Positions 1-7,873 are shown, counted from the first letter of the stretch. The stretch is DNA of 32,599 bases from Chloroflexota bacterium (GCA_005889075.1 VBDQ01000038.1:1-32599), one strand, 5' to 3'. Numbers and translations: made by a program. Notes: generated by a model from the sequence alone, not told the origin.

Positions 1-1
1 C

Positions 2-661
2 GGCGCGAAGCTCGTCGAGGGCTACGGTCTCACCGAGGCCGCACCGGTGACGCACTGCAACCCGTTGTTCGGCGAGGGCAAGCAGAAGGTCGGGAGCATC
101 GGCGTGCCGTTCCCCGATGTCGAGGCGAAGATCGTGGACCTCGACGCCGGCGAACGCGAGATGGCCATCGGCGAGCCGGGAGAGCTCATCCTGCGCGGAC
201 CGCAGCTCATGGACGGCTACTACCACCAGCCTGAAGAGACGGCTCAGGCACTCCGCGGAGGCTGGCTGTACACGGGGGACATCGCGACGGTCGACGCCGA
301 TGGTTACTTCGCGATCGTCGATCGCAAGAAGGAGATGATCATCGTCTCCGGATTCAAGGTGTATCCGCGCGATGTCGAGGAGGTCCTCGTGGCGCACCCC
401 GCGGTCACCGACGCGGCGGTCATCGGGATACCGCATCCGACCAAGGGCGAGGAAGTGAAGGCCTACGTCGTGCTTAGGCCGGGTGGAGAGGCCACGGCCG
501 ACGAGATCATCGCGCACTGCCGGAAGACCCTCGCGGACTTCAAGGTGCCACGGCAGGTCGAATTTCGGGCGTCGCTACCGCACACGGTCGTCGGCAAGAC
601 CCTGCGCAAGGAGCTCGCCGCGGAGGAACAGGCCAAGCGCAAGACCGCCGTCCCGGCGTGA
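2..661 (+). CDS. AMP-forming acyl-CoA ligase (FadD-like), C-terminal part
   Basis: This is the last ~219 residues of an adenylate-forming ligase whose 5' end lies outside the window; the frame is open from base 2. Visible family motifs are the A5 core GYGLTE right at the edge, the A7/A8 region (GWLYTGD, then [20 protein letters not shown]) and the C-terminal A10 loop [10 protein letters not shown], whose lysine (in GKTLRK) normally drives adenylate formation. Such enzymes activate a carboxylic acid with ATP and load it onto CoA. The motif spacing is closest to long- or medium-chain fatty acyl-CoA ligases, but the substrate-pocket half is missing, so chain length cannot be judged. The TGA stop overlaps the GTG start of the next gene by 4 bases (GTGA), implying translational coupling with an alcohol oxidase and a shared fatty alcohol/acid pathway (inference). 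Confidence 0.9.
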   Translation, partial: GAKLVEGYGLTEAAPVTHCNPLFGEGKQKVGSIGVPFPDVEAKIVDLDAGEREMAIGEPGELILRGPQLMDGYYHQPEETAQALRGGWLYTGDIATVDADGYFAIVDRKKEMIIVSGFKVYPRDVEEVLVAHPAVTDAAVIGIPHPTKGEEVKAYVVLRPGGEATADEIIAHCRKTLADFKVPRQVEFRASLPHTVVGKTLRKELAAEEQAKRKTAVPA

Positions 662-2556
662 AACTCGGCGAGCGCGAGCGGGCGACGCTCGCGCGCGTCG
701 TCGAAACGTTCGTGCCCGACAGCGATCCTGTTTCCACCGCTGACCACATCGTCCACGACCTCGTCGCGGTCGGTCGCCCGAAGCTCGTCGCTGACCTGGC
801 GCTCTTTCTGCGTCTGATCGAGCAGCCCATCGTCAACCTCGCCTTGCTCGCGACCCCTCGCCGCTTCAGTCGAATGACGCGCGCCGACCGCGAGCGCTAT
901 CTCCTGCGGTGGGGCGATAGCCCCGTCGGGCTCCGGCGCACCGCGTTCCAGGCCGCAAAACGCCTTGCGCTCTTCTTCGCGTACGCCGCATCGGATGGGA
1001 CAGCCAACCCGCTGTGGGAGCGGGTGGGCTATGGCCGTCCGGCGCTCGATGCACCCGCCGCTCCAGCCGTACATCCGCGACGGGTCGCGGACGATGACGA
1101 ACTGGGCGCCGATGCGATCGTCGTCGGCTCCGGCGCCGGTGGCGCGGTCGCGGCCGCCGAGCTCGCACGTGCCGGACGCAAAGTGGTCGTGCTCGAGCAG
1201 GGCGCGCTCACGCAGGAAACGGAATTCGACGGACGCGAGTCTGCGGGCGCCGCCCGACTCTTCTGGGATCGGCAGCTGCTTGCCACGGACGATCTCGCGA
1301 TCAGCGTCTTCGCCGGCCGCACCGTCGGCGGCGGCACCGTCGTGAACTGGAGCACCTCGCTCCGGCTTCCCGCGGACATCCGTGAGGAATGGAGAAAAGC
1401 GGGCCTCGACGGGATGGGCGACGAGCTCGACGGGCACTACGACGCGGTCGAAGCGCGCATCGACGTCGATAGCGACGAGAGCGAGCTCAACGGTCAGAAC
1501 GCGGCGCTCGCGCGCGGTCTCGATGCGGCGGGTGTCTCCTGGCGGGTCGTCCCGCGGAACGTAAAGGGCTGCGGCGACTGCGGTCACTGCGGCTACGGGT
1601 GCCGGCGCGGCGCGAAGCAATCCACGATGCGGACCTATCTCCCGGACGCCATCGCCGCCGGTGGCGTGCTCGTGCCTGAGTGCCATGTGGACCGCATCAC
1701 CACGGCCGCGGGAGCCGTGACCGGCGTTGAAGCGACTTTCGTCGACGGCCGCAAGATCGCGGTGCACGGGCCGGTCGTCGTCCTCGCCGGTGGGGCCATC
1801 GGGACGCCGGCGCTGCTGCTCCGATCCGGACTTGGCGGGCACGAGGTCGGCCGTTCGCTCCATCTGCATCCGGTCCCGCCGGTGCCCGCGGTCTACGACG
1901 AGCCGATCCGACTCTGGTCCGGTCCGCCGCAGACGGTGATGAGCGATGCGTACGCTTGGCTCGACGGCGCGTACGGCTTTCGCCTCGAGGTCCCGTCGGC
2001 TCTCCCGGGCGTGCTCGCCGCTTCCTTCCCGTGGCGGGGGGCAGTGGAGCATTCCGAGCGCATGCGGGAGCTCGACCACGTCGCCGTGATCATTCCGATC
2101 GTGCGCGACCGCGAGGCCGGCCGAGTGATGATCGACCGCGCCGGCAGGCCCATCGTCCGCTACCGCGTTCGCGGTATGGCGGCGCGCCACTGCGTCCGCG
2201 CGATCGTCGAAGCGGCGTACATCCATCTCGCGGCGGGAGCCCGCGAAGCTTTCACCCTCCACACCAGACCGCTTGCCGTACGGCGCGGCGACGATCTCGC
2301 TGCGTTCGCCCGCGAGGTCGAACGACGAGGGATCGTGCCGAATAGGGTGGCGGTCTTCAGCGCGCATCAGATGAGCACTGCGCGGATGGGCGGGCGCCGT
2401 GACGCCGTCGCCGATCCCGAGGGCCGCGTCCGCGGGGTGCGCGGCCTCTACGTCGCCGATGCATCGGGATTTCCGAGCGCATCGGGGGTAAACCCGATGC
2501 TCACCGTCATGGCTCTTGCCCGCAGGAACGCCGTGCGTATCCTCGCGTCGGGGTGA
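658..2556 (+). CDS. GMC-family oxidoreductase, long-chain alcohol oxidase-like
   Basis: A 632-residue FAD enzyme. Residues 1-140 form a helical N-terminal region. The dinucleotide-binding motif VGSGAGG lies at about 156-162, followed by VVVLEQG and the second FAD segment [14 protein letters not shown] cysteine cluster ([11 protein letters not shown], about 305-315) followed by RRGAKQ is the hallmark of the fatty alcohol oxidase branch of GMC enzymes. The C-terminal catalytic pair appears as H570 (SAHQM) and N612 (SGVNPM). The family oxidises primary alcohols to aldehydes, passing electrons to oxygen or another acceptor. The GTG start overlaps the ligase stop, so the pair plausibly turns a long-chain alcohol into an acyl-CoA, perhaps with an aldehyde dehydrogenase encoded upstream of the window. 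A cholesterol-type or gluconate-type GMC enzyme is less likely because of the cysteine cluster. Confidence 0.85.
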   Translation: MKLGERERATLARVVETFVPDSDPVSTADHIVHDLVAVGRPKLVADLALFLRLIEQPIVNLALLATPRRFSRMTRADRERYLLRWGDSPVGLRRTAFQAAKRLALFFAYAASDGTANPLWERVGYGRPALDAPAAPAVHPRRVADDDELGADAIVVGSGAGGAVAAAELARAGRKVVVLEQGALTQETEFDGRESAGAARLFWDRQLLATDDLAISVFAGRTVGGGTVVNWSTSLRLPADIREEWRKAGLDGMGDELDGHYDAVEARIDVDSDESELNGQNAALARGLDAAGVSWRVVPRNVKGCGDCGHCGYGCRRGAKQSTMRTYLPDAIAAGGVLVPECHVDRITTAAGAVTGVEATFVDGRKIAVHGPVVVLAGGAIGTPALLLRSGLGGHEVGRSLHLHPVPPVPAVYDEPIRLWSGPPQTVMSDAYAWLDGAYGFRLEVPSALPGVLAASFPWRGAVEHSERMRELDHVAVIIPIVRDREAGRVMIDRAGRPIVRYRVRGMAARHCVRAIVEAAYIHLAAGAREAFTLHTRPLAVRRGDDLAAFAREVERRGIVPNRVAVFSAHQMSTARMGGRRDAVADPEGRVRGVRGLYVADASGFPSASGVNPMLTVMALARRNAVRILASG

Positions 2557-2605
2557 AGGAGGCAGCGCTCGCTCTCGCGCTCGGTGGAGGCCTTCCGATC
2601 CCGAC

Positions 2606-2631
2606 ACGGCCCTAGTGGGCCGTCTTGTTTT
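2606..2631 (+). terminator. Rho-independent terminator after the alcohol oxidase
   Basis: A perfect 7-bp GC-rich stem (ACGGCCC 2606-2612, GGGCCGT 2617-2623) with a TAGT loop is followed by CTTGTTTT. It sits 50 bases after the oxidase stop. The T-rich side lies only on the plus strand, so it ends the rightward ligase-oxidase operon. It also just touches the 3' end of the possible small minus-strand gene. Confidence 0.85.
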
Positions 2632-2791
2632 AGCGGGACGAGACGGACGCGGTGATCACGAAGTAGTCGTTCACGATCCCGTCGAGGGTGTTGTAGACGA
2701 CCCGCACCATCACGTTGACCGGTGTCACGGTCGGCGCGTTGATGGACGGCGGGACGAGGCGTGCGCTCCAGATGGCGGGGTATGTGTTCAT
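2630..2791 (-). CDS. Possible small hypothetical protein (53 aa)
   Basis: The minus-strand frame from the ATG at 2791 to the TAA at 2630 encodes 53 residues with no family I recognise. It is probably real because almost every codon ends in G or C (only a few A), a bias as strong as in the certain genes here. The translation looks like ordinary beta-rich sequence (VMVRVVYNTLDGIVNDYFVI). Third-position bias fades upstream of 2791 in the longer open frame, so the ATG is the likely start. There is no Shine-Dalgarno sequence, but a weak -10-like GATCTT lies 6 bases before the ATG, as in a leaderless gene. It could also be the decayed 3' end of a longer gene. Confidence 0.35.
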   Translation of the reverse strand: MNTYPAIWSARLVPPSINAPTVTPVNVMVRVVYNTLDGIVNDYFVITASVSSR

Positions 2792-2861
2792 GACGAGAAG
2801 ATCGCAGAGGAGAGCTCGTTCCCCATCGGCCGTGGGAGTGAATGCGTCTCCCGATGGAGTA

Positions 2862-2902
2862 CTCCCCCGAGCGCTGGCTACCCCGAACGGGGGAGCGCTC
2901 GG
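2862..2902. repeat. Two interleaved inverted repeats in the intergenic spacer
   Basis: The spacer 2792-2947 contains two perfect inverted repeats whose arms alternate. CTCCCCCG (2862-2869) pairs with CGGGGGAG (2888-2895), and CCGAGCGCT (2867-2875) pairs with AGCGCTCGG (2894-2902). The arms overlap by 2-3 bases, so the two stems are either mutually exclusive or form a pseudoknot-like fold. Function is unknown; an operator or an alternative RNA fold before the gene at 2948 is possible. Confidence 0.5.
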
Positions 2903-2907
2903 CCTGT

Positions 2908-2936
2908 ACGGAACGCTCGCTGCGCGACCGTTCTGT
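2908..2936 (+). repeat. Hairpin overlapping the promoter of the gene at 2948
   Basis: ACGGAACG (2908-2915) pairs with CGTTCTGT (2929-2936) with one G-T wobble. Its 3' arm ends on the first base of the proposed -10 box TAGGGT. In DNA it could be a repressor site; as RNA it would lie upstream of the predicted leaderless start and so would not be transcribed from that promoter. Confidence 0.4.
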
Positions 2937-2941
2937 AGGGT
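2936..2941 (+). promoter_or_regulatory. -10 box of a predicted leaderless promoter
   Basis: TAGGGT is followed by 6 bases (ACCCGC) and then the GTG start at 2948, so transcription should begin at or next to the start codon. AGGG within the same stretch could instead act as a Shine-Dalgarno sequence. No clear -35 box is seen. Confidence 0.45.
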
Positions 2942-2947
2942 ACCCGC

Positions 2948-3421
2948 GTGGTTGAGCCCGACGTCGTCGTCGTGCCCGCCGGCGACGCGCTGCTTGGCGA
3001 CCCACCGCGAACCGAGCACGTCAACGTCTTCGCGGTCGCGCGTCACCCGGTGAGCGTTGCCGACTACGGCGCGTTCCTCGATGAGACGCATCACGCTGCG
3101 CCGCGCAACTGGGAGGCGCAGCGTGCTCACGGGGAGGCGCCGGTCGAGGACGTGTCGTGGGCCGACGCGGTCGCGTACTGCCGGTGGCTCACGATGGGCA
3201 CCGGCCGGATCTATCGGCTGCCCGACGAGCGCGAGTGGGAGAAGGCCGCGCGCAGGGACGGCGTACTCGCGGAGGTCGGCGCGGTGCGCGAGTGGACGAA
3301 CAGCTGGGCCGAAGGGGGTCGCGTGCTTCGCCGTGGAGACGACCTCGCGGCCCGATCCTTCGCCGGCGAAGATCTGCGCGGCGTCGGCTTCCGCGTGGTG
3401 CGCGGTCTTACCGGACGCTGA
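2948..3421 (+). CDS. Mini FGE/SUMF1-type (formylglycine-generating-enzyme-like) domain protein
   Basis: A 157-residue protein carrying a shortened FGE-sulfatase fold. Recognisable blocks are VVPAGDALLGD at the N-terminus, HPVSVADYGAFL, the core PVEDVSWADAVAYCRWL, the signature GRIYRLPDEREWEKAARR (about 94-111), VREWTNSW and the terminal VGFRVVRG. The family is normally about 250 residues, and the middle segment with the usual Y-W-G block is reduced. The C-terminal catalytic cysteines of true formylglycine-generating enzymes are absent; the only cysteine is in AYCRW. I therefore infer a binding or structural role, or an EgtB-like relative, rather than sulfatase activation. The stop TGA shares one base with the next ATG (TGATG), so the following Ntn hydrolase is co-translated. 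Confidence 0.8.
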   Translation: MVEPDVVVVPAGDALLGDPPRTEHVNVFAVARHPVSVADYGAFLDETHHAAPRNWEAQRAHGEAPVEDVSWADAVAYCRWLTMGTGRIYRLPDEREWEKAARRDGVLAEVGAVREWTNSWAEGGRVLRRGDDLAARSFAGEDLRGVGFRVVRGLTGR

Positions 3422-4338
3422 TGCCCGTTCCGATCATCGTCGCGAGCGGCAATGGCGCGCCCGGGCTGCCGGTCGGGATCCGCATCCTCGCGCGCGGCGG
3501 CTCGGCCCTCGACGCGGTCGAGGCCTGCGCGAAGGTGATCGAGGCGGACCCGACGGACACGAGCGTCGGGCGTGGCGGTCGGCCGAACGTCCTCGGGGAG
3601 GTCGAGCTCGACGCGTCGATCGTCGATGGCACGACGCATCGCACCGGCGCGGTCGCCGCGCTTCAGGGCTACCTCCATCCGATCAGCGTCGCGCGCGCAG
3701 TGATGGAGCGCGGCCCGCACGTCATGCTCGTCGGTGAGGGCGCGGCGCGCTTCGCGAAGGAGATCGGCGCAAGCAAGGCGCAGAACCTGACCGCCGCGAC
3801 GCGCAAGCTCTGGGTCGAGCGGCTCCGCGCCGCGGGCGAGACGCCCGCGAGCATCCGCCGCCGTTCCAAGCTTCTTCCGATCGTGCTGAACACCGTGCGC
3901 GAACATTTCGGGACCGTGAACTTCCTCGCGCTCGACCGCAAGGGCCACCTCGCGTCGGCGGTGACCACGAGCGGTTGGGCGTACAAATACCCGGGGCGCG
4001 TCGGCGATTCGCCGATCGTCGGCGCGGGCAACTACTGCGACACGCGCTACGGCGCGGCCGCATGCACGGGATACGGCGAGCTCGCGATCCGCAACCTGAG
4101 CGCCAAGACCGCGGTCGACCGGCTCGCGGCGGGCATGCGCGCCGACGAGGTCGCCCATTCGACGATCGCCGACGCCAACGCGCTCGAGGACGCCGCGTTC
4201 AACGTGGTCGTGCTCACGACGAAGGGCGAGCACGCCTCCGCCACCAACCGTGAGGGCCGTCAGTACGCGTGGATGACGACGGAGATGAAGGAGGCCGCTA
4301 CCGCGCCTCGGGCGTTGGTGCCGCGAGGGCCGCGATGA
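3421..4338 (+). CDS. N4-(beta-N-acetylglucosaminyl)-L-asparaginase / isoaspartyl peptidase family (Ntn hydrolase)
   Basis: This 305-residue protein matches the aspartylglucosaminidase branch of the T2 family. A precursor of this kind cleaves itself before a threonine to give alpha and beta chains. The nucleophile is T165 in HFGTVNF, followed by LDRKGHLASAVTTSG, GRVGDSPIVGAG and GAAACTGYGE, all hallmark blocks of the beta chain. The N-terminal part has GGSALDAVEACAKVIE and SVGRGGRPN, also typical. The reaction removes sugar-linked asparagine or isoaspartyl residues. There is no signal peptide, so it should be cytoplasmic. The ATG overlaps the stop of the FGE-like gene by one base. The last 41 bases overlap the end of the opposed Nudix gene. 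The link between the two partner genes is unclear. Confidence 0.88.
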   Translation: MPVPIIVASGNGAPGLPVGIRILARGGSALDAVEACAKVIEADPTDTSVGRGGRPNVLGEVELDASIVDGTTHRTGAVAALQGYLHPISVARAVMERGPHVMLVGEGAARFAKEIGASKAQNLTAATRKLWVERLRAAGETPASIRRRSKLLPIVLNTVREHFGTVNFLALDRKGHLASAVTTSGWAYKYPGRVGDSPIVGAGNYCDTRYGAAACTGYGELAIRNLSAKTAVDRLAAGMRADEVAHSTIADANALEDAAFNVVVLTTKGEHASATNREGRQYAWMTTEMKEAATAPRALVPRGPR

Positions 4339-4723
4339 TCTCGAGCGTCTCCGGCCAGTGGGCGATGGCTATCGCGTCGGAGAGATCGAGCCACTGGTAG
4401 CGGTCGTGCTCCTCGTTGAGCACAGGCTCCCAGCCCGCGGGTGCTTCGACGGAGAAGTTCTCGATCATCACTTCCGTGATGCCTGGCGCGTACTCCGTCA
4501 GCATCCCTTCAGGCACGCGGTAGCCCTGGGGCATCGCGAGATCGGTGATCGGCAGGTCGAGTCCGGTCTCTTCGCGCAGCTCGCGGGCGGCGGCGTCTGC
4601 GAAGCTCTCGCCCTCCTCGACCACTCCCGCGGCGACGTGCCAGTAATCGTCCTGCGCGCGATGCATCAGCAGGAACTGTCCGCCGCGCGTTACGAAGATC
4701 GCGGCCTCGCGCGCGGTCCGCAT
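4298..4723 (-). CDS. Nudix hydrolase
   Basis: A 141-residue protein with a complete Nudix box: G-x5-E-x7-REUxEExGU is met by GVVEEGE, SFADAAA and RELREETGL (about 41-63). The family hydrolyses nucleoside diphosphates linked to another group. The flanks (YWHVAAG, then EEHDRYQWLDLSDAI) resemble dihydroneopterin-triphosphate or general (d)NTP pyrophosphatases of the MutT type, but the substrate cannot be set from sequence. The ATG at 4723 shares one base with the TGA of the ligase-ACP-PlsC gene (TGATG), making it the last gene of that minus-strand unit. Its 3' end runs 41 bases into the convergent Ntn hydrolase gene. Confidence 0.88.
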   Translation of the reverse strand: MRTAREAAIFVTRGGQFLLMHRAQDDYWHVAAGVVEEGESFADAAARELREETGLDLPITDLAMPQGYRVPEGMLTEYAPGITEVMIENFSVEAPAGWEPVLNEEHDRYQWLDLSDAIAIAHWPETLEIIAALAAPTPEAR

Positions 4724-7245
4724 CAGAGCGCAGCGACCGCTGCCTGCAGCTTCGCCGTCGCTTCGGTCGGCGGAGTGCCGGCCGGGAAGTAGAGCGGGTC
4801 GCCGAACACGACCTCGACGTCGCCGCGCCAGCCGTTCGAGCGCGAGGCGTCCCACGACCGGTCCCAGTGGTCGAGGACGGAGACCTTGTTGATCTTGAGC
4901 TTCATCGGCACGATTGGCGTGCCTCCCTCGACGGCGATGAGGCCAGCGCCGGCCTTGAACGGCTGCGTCGGGCCACCGACGGTGAGCTTGCCCTCGGGAT
5001 AGATGAGGACCGAGAACTGCCGATCGAGTCGCGCGCCCAGGAGCTCGAGGCTGCGGCGGATCGGACCCTCGCGCGCGAGGGGGAACGCGTTTGCCAGGAT
5101 CGCGCTTGCGAGACCGTTCAACCGATTCCCGAACACGTCGTCCGCGGCCGCCGCGACGGCGAGCTTCCAACGCCAACGCAGCGGGATCGCCATGATGATG
5201 ATCCCGTTGTCCCAGTGAAGGCAGTGGTTCGGGGTGAAGAGGACCGGGCCGCGCAACTTCGCGAGCTTGTCGATCCCGGTGATCTTCACGCGGTAGAAGA
5301 GATGGACGAGCGGGTAGAGCAGCGTCTCTTGGAGCAGGAGCCCGAACGAGCGCACCAGCGGATTGAGCGGCCAACCGAAGATCCCGGTCTCGCGCTTGGT
5401 ATCGCGCGCGGCCTTCACGAGCGCCTCGAGATCGGCCACCGTCGCGTTCGGCTCGAGTGCGCCATCGTCGATGAAGACGCCGAGCTCCTCCTCGATCACG
5501 CCGAGGAGGTCGATACGCGCGAGCGAGTCGAGCCCGAGGTCGTCGGAGAGCGTCGCCTGCTGCGAGATCGCGGCGGCAGGTTTGTTCGCGACCTGCGCCA
5601 CGACTGACTCCACCTCGTCGAGCGCGCGTGCCGGGGTGCTCTTCATCGCCGCGGGCGGTGCGCCGTTGGACTCGAGCAGACCTTGGATCACGATCGCCTT
5701 CTTGACCTTCTGCGTCGGGGTCGTCGGGAAGTCGTCGTCCGGCCAGATGGACCAACCGCGGATCTGCTGGCTCCCCGAGAGCTTTGTGTTCGTGTCGCGC
5801 ACGATCGCGGTCACCGCGTCGGGATCCTTCAACAGGAATACCGCGTGGACCTGGACCGGCTGGCCCGGCCGCTCGAGACCGACGACGGTCGCGAGGACCG
5901 GCCGCGTCGCGGTAGATGCGGCCTGGATGCGCGGGTCTTCGCCGATCGCGTTCTCGATGTCCTCGGGATAGACCTTGAGGCCGTCGGCGAGGGCGATCAT
6001 GTCCTTCTTCCGACCGTGCAGCCAGAGGAAGCCGTCGTCGTCGAACTTGCCGAGGTCGCCGGTGTGGTACCAGCCACCCGCCAATGCCGCCTGCGTCGCC
6101 TCGTCGTTCTGCCAGTAGCCCTTGAAAACGTTCGGCCCGCGAGCCAGCACCTCGCCGTCCTCGCTCGTCCGGACCTCGACGCCGGGAAGCGGCACGCCGA
6201 CCGAGCCAAGGCGATTGCGACCAAGGCGATTGAAGGTCAGCGCGGGCGAGCACTCGGTCATGCCGTAGCCCTGCAGGACGTCGACACCCATGTCGCGCCA
6301 GGCTTCGCCAAGCGCGGGGTCGAGCGCGGCCGCACCCGAGACGATGTAGCGGAAGCGACCGCCGAAGCTCGCGTGCACGCTACGGAAGAGGAGCCGTCGC
6401 AGGAAGATCGGCAGGCGCCGCGCGATCCGTCGCGCCTTCTCGAGCGACTCCTTCTTGCCCTGAGCCTCCGCGCGCCGCTCGATGGCCAGCAGGATGGACC
6501 GGACCACCGCGGGCGTGATGAGCACCATCGAGACGCCGAACTCCTTCATCGTTCGCAGCACGACCGCGGGCTGACGGCTCGTCGGGTAGACGACGGACGC
6601 GCCTGAGATCAGAAGACAGAAGAACCCGGCCATCTGCTCGAACATGTGCGAAAGCGGCACGAACGAAAGCAGCCGCTGATGCGGCCCGAGCGGGAAGATC
6701 TTCGTCGCTGCGAGCGCGTTCGAAAGAACGTTGCCGTGCGTGAGCATCGCGCCCTTCGGCTCCCCGGTCGTTCCCGAGGTGAAGACGACTTCGGCGAGCG
6801 CGTCTCCGGCGAGCGCAGCCTTGGCGAGCGGCTCCTTGTTGCGGGCGAGGTCGGGGAGGAGCTCCATCTCGTGCAGCGGGATACCAAGGGAGCGCGCCCG
6901 CTCCAGCGTTTGCTTCGAGACGATCGCGGCGCCCGCTTTGGTGCGCTCGGCGACGCGCTGGGCAAAGTCGACCAGCGAGTTCATGTCGAGCGGCACGAGG
7001 ACCGCGCCGAGCCGCAGCGTCGCCAAAAGAGCGATCCCGTACTCGGGACGGTTGGCGCCCCAGATCACCACGCGGTCGCCAGGTCGGAGACCCGAGTCGG
7101 CGAGATGTCGTGCGACCCGCGGCACGATGTCGGCGAGGTCGCGGTACGCCCACGTCCTCGTGCGGAAGCCCGGTCGGATGATCAACGCCGGCTTCCCGTC
7201 GTACTTGCGCGCGGATTCCTCGAGGATGTCGTTGAGCGTCTCCAC
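4723..7245 (-). CDS. Fused acyl ligase - acyl carrier - PlsC acyltransferase
   Basis: An 840-residue three-domain protein. Residues 1 to about 515 are an AMP-forming ligase with FTSGTTGEPKG near 154-163, GYGMTE, GGWYHTGD and GRKKDMIALADGLKVYPEDI. Residues about 540-620 are an acyl/peptidyl carrier domain with the phosphopantetheine site DSL at S574. Residues about 640-840 are a 1-acyl-glycerol-3-phosphate acyltransferase, with the HX4D catalytic box H674-D679 (HCLHWD) and YPEGK from 749. E. coli Aas joins PlsC and ligase in the opposite order and has no ACP domain. A self-contained activate-hold-transfer enzyme for building or repairing phospholipids is the natural inference. The start is GTG at 7245, directly beside a GC-rich hairpin. 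It is flanked by a metallo-hydrolase upstream and a Nudix gene downstream. Confidence 0.88.
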   Translation of the reverse strand: METLNDILEESARKYDGKPALIIRPGFRTRTWAYRDLADIVPRVARHLADSGLRPGDRVVIWGANRPEYGIALLATLRLGAVLVPLDMNSLVDFAQRVAERTKAGAAIVSKQTLERARSLGIPLHEMELLPDLARNKEPLAKAALAGDALAEVVFTSGTTGEPKGAMLTHGNVLSNALAATKIFPLGPHQRLLSFVPLSHMFEQMAGFFCLLISGASVVYPTSRQPAVVLRTMKEFGVSMVLITPAVVRSILLAIERRAEAQGKKESLEKARRIARRLPIFLRRLLFRSVHASFGGRFRYIVSGAAALDPALGEAWRDMGVDVLQGYGMTECSPALTFNRLGRNRLGSVGVPLPGVEVRTSEDGEVLARGPNVFKGYWQNDEATQAALAGGWYHTGDLGKFDDDGFLWLHGRKKDMIALADGLKVYPEDIENAIGEDPRIQAASTATRPVLATVVGLERPGQPVQVHAVFLLKDPDAVTAIVRDTNTKLSGSQQIRGWSIWPDDDFPTTPTQKVKKAIVIQGLLESNGAPPAAMKSTPARALDEVESVVAQVANKPAAAISQQATLSDDLGLDSLARIDLLGVIEEELGVFIDDGALEPNATVADLEALVKAARDTKRETGIFGWPLNPLVRSFGLLLQETLLYPLVHLFYRVKITGIDKLAKLRGPVLFTPNHCLHWDNGIIIMAIPLRWRWKLAVAAAADDVFGNRLNGLASAILANAFPLAREGPIRRSLELLGARLDRQFSVLIYPEGKLTVGGPTQPFKAGAGLIAVEGGTPIVPMKLKINKVSVLDHWDRSWDASRSNGWRGDVEVVFGDPLYFPAGTPPTEATAKLQAAVAAL

Positions 7246-7247
7246 AG

Positions 7248-7268
7248 TTGGGGGGCGATGCCCCCCAA
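7248..7268. repeat. GC-rich hairpin at the start of the fused ligase gene
   Basis: On the plus strand TTGGGGGGC (7248-7256) pairs perfectly with GCCCCCCAA (7260-7268) around a 3-base loop, giving a very stable 9-bp stem. It ends 3 bases from the GTG start of the minus-strand ligase gene and follows the stop of the MBL gene. It has no T tract, so it is not a simple terminator. It closely resembles the hairpin at 25631-25649, suggesting a small dispersed palindromic repeat. Confidence 0.7.
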
Positions 7269-7283
7269 GCCCCCTTCCTCTCG

Positions 7284-7859
7284 CTACGTAACGAGTGCCC
7301 GCAGCGCGGCCCGCGCGTCTTCCCGATACGGCGGGTAATGCGAGAACAGGATGGTCTCCACGTCAAGGTCCGCGACCCGCGCGATGGAGCGGCGGGCCTG
7401 TGCCATGTCGTCGGTGAAGAAGTAGTTGGGTAGCGTGAGCCGTCCCTTGATCCGCTGCAGCGTGTCGCCGACGATCACGAATCGGTACTTGGGCGAGTAG
7501 AGACAGATGCTGCCTGGGGTGTGCCCGGGGGTGTGCAGCACGCGCAAGCCCCCGAGCATCGGGAGGAGCTCACCGTCCTCGAGGGGTCTCGCGTGAGCGG
7601 GCGCGCGCGTGAGCAGGGCGATGACCGGTCCGGGCGAGAAATTTGCGATCACGTCGCGGAGCCCGATGCGAAGGCGTTCCGTGCAGAGGATCCGGGTGAT
7701 GTGCTCGGTCGAGCGGCCGATCCGGGCGAGGTAACGCCGCAGCATCCCCCCCGAGCCGACATGCCCGGCGTCCACGAGCGTGACCTCGTCCCCGTCGACG
7801 AGCAGGTACGCCTGAGCGCCGATGACCCGTACCGCATGGACGTTCGGTAGCACTTCCAC
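7284..7859 (-). CDS. Metallo-beta-lactamase-fold protein with degraded metal motif
   Basis: A 191-residue MBL-fold protein. It keeps the opening strands and Asp (VTLVDAGH, D30), the motif HTPGHTPGSICLYS with H113, VIVGDTL with D132 and FSHYPP with H174. The first metal motif HxHxDH, expected right after RILCT at about 60-68, is replaced by ERLRIGLRD, with no histidine. It therefore probably binds one metal at most, or has lost hydrolysis. The rest is close to glyoxalase-II-like MBL proteins of about 200-220 residues. The start is GTG 7859, with a -10-like TAGCAT 8 bases before it and no Shine-Dalgarno sequence. The ligase-ACP-PlsC gene follows after 38 bases, so the two are probably co-transcribed. 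Confidence 0.85.
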   Translation of the reverse strand: MEVLPNVHAVRVIGAQAYLLVDGDEVTLVDAGHVGSGGMLRRYLARIGRSTEHITRILCTERLRIGLRDVIANFSPGPVIALLTRAPAHARPLEDGELLPMLGGLRVLHTPGHTPGSICLYSPKYRFVIVGDTLQRIKGRLTLPNYFFTDDMAQARRSIARVADLDVETILFSHYPPYREDARAALRALVT

Positions 7860-7867
7860 CGAACGGA

Positions 7868-7873
7868 ATGCTA
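7868..7873 (-). promoter_or_regulatory. -10 box of predicted leaderless promoter for the MBL gene
   Basis: Read on the minus strand, TAGCAT is followed by 8 bases and the GTG start at 7859. There is no purine-rich ribosome site. No clear -35 box is recognised. Confidence 0.4.

Noticed and set aside
2557..2605. Extra coding sequence after the alcohol oxidase
   Set aside because: Short stretch with no coding bias in any frame, ending in a terminator.
463..2607. 714-codon minus-strand open frame opposite the alcohol oxidase
   Set aside because: It is antisense to a gene with clear FAD, Cys-cluster and His/Asn motifs. Its translation is Arg/Asp/His-rich without any family pattern, as expected from complementing high-GC3 codons.
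3211..4233. 340-codon minus-strand frame opposite the Ntn hydrolase
   Set aside because: Antisense to a gene with the full aspartylglucosaminidase signature; the translation shows no family pattern.
4724..6253. Long minus-strand frame leading into the Nudix gene, suggesting a giant fusion
   Set aside because: It is the out-of-frame shadow of the ligase-ACP-PlsC gene on the same strand. The Nudix gene has its own ATG at 4723 overlapping the ligase stop.
7248..7268. Terminator between the MBL gene and the ligase fusion
   Set aside because: The stem is strong, but no T tract follows on either strand and the stem ends 3 bases before the GTG of the next gene.
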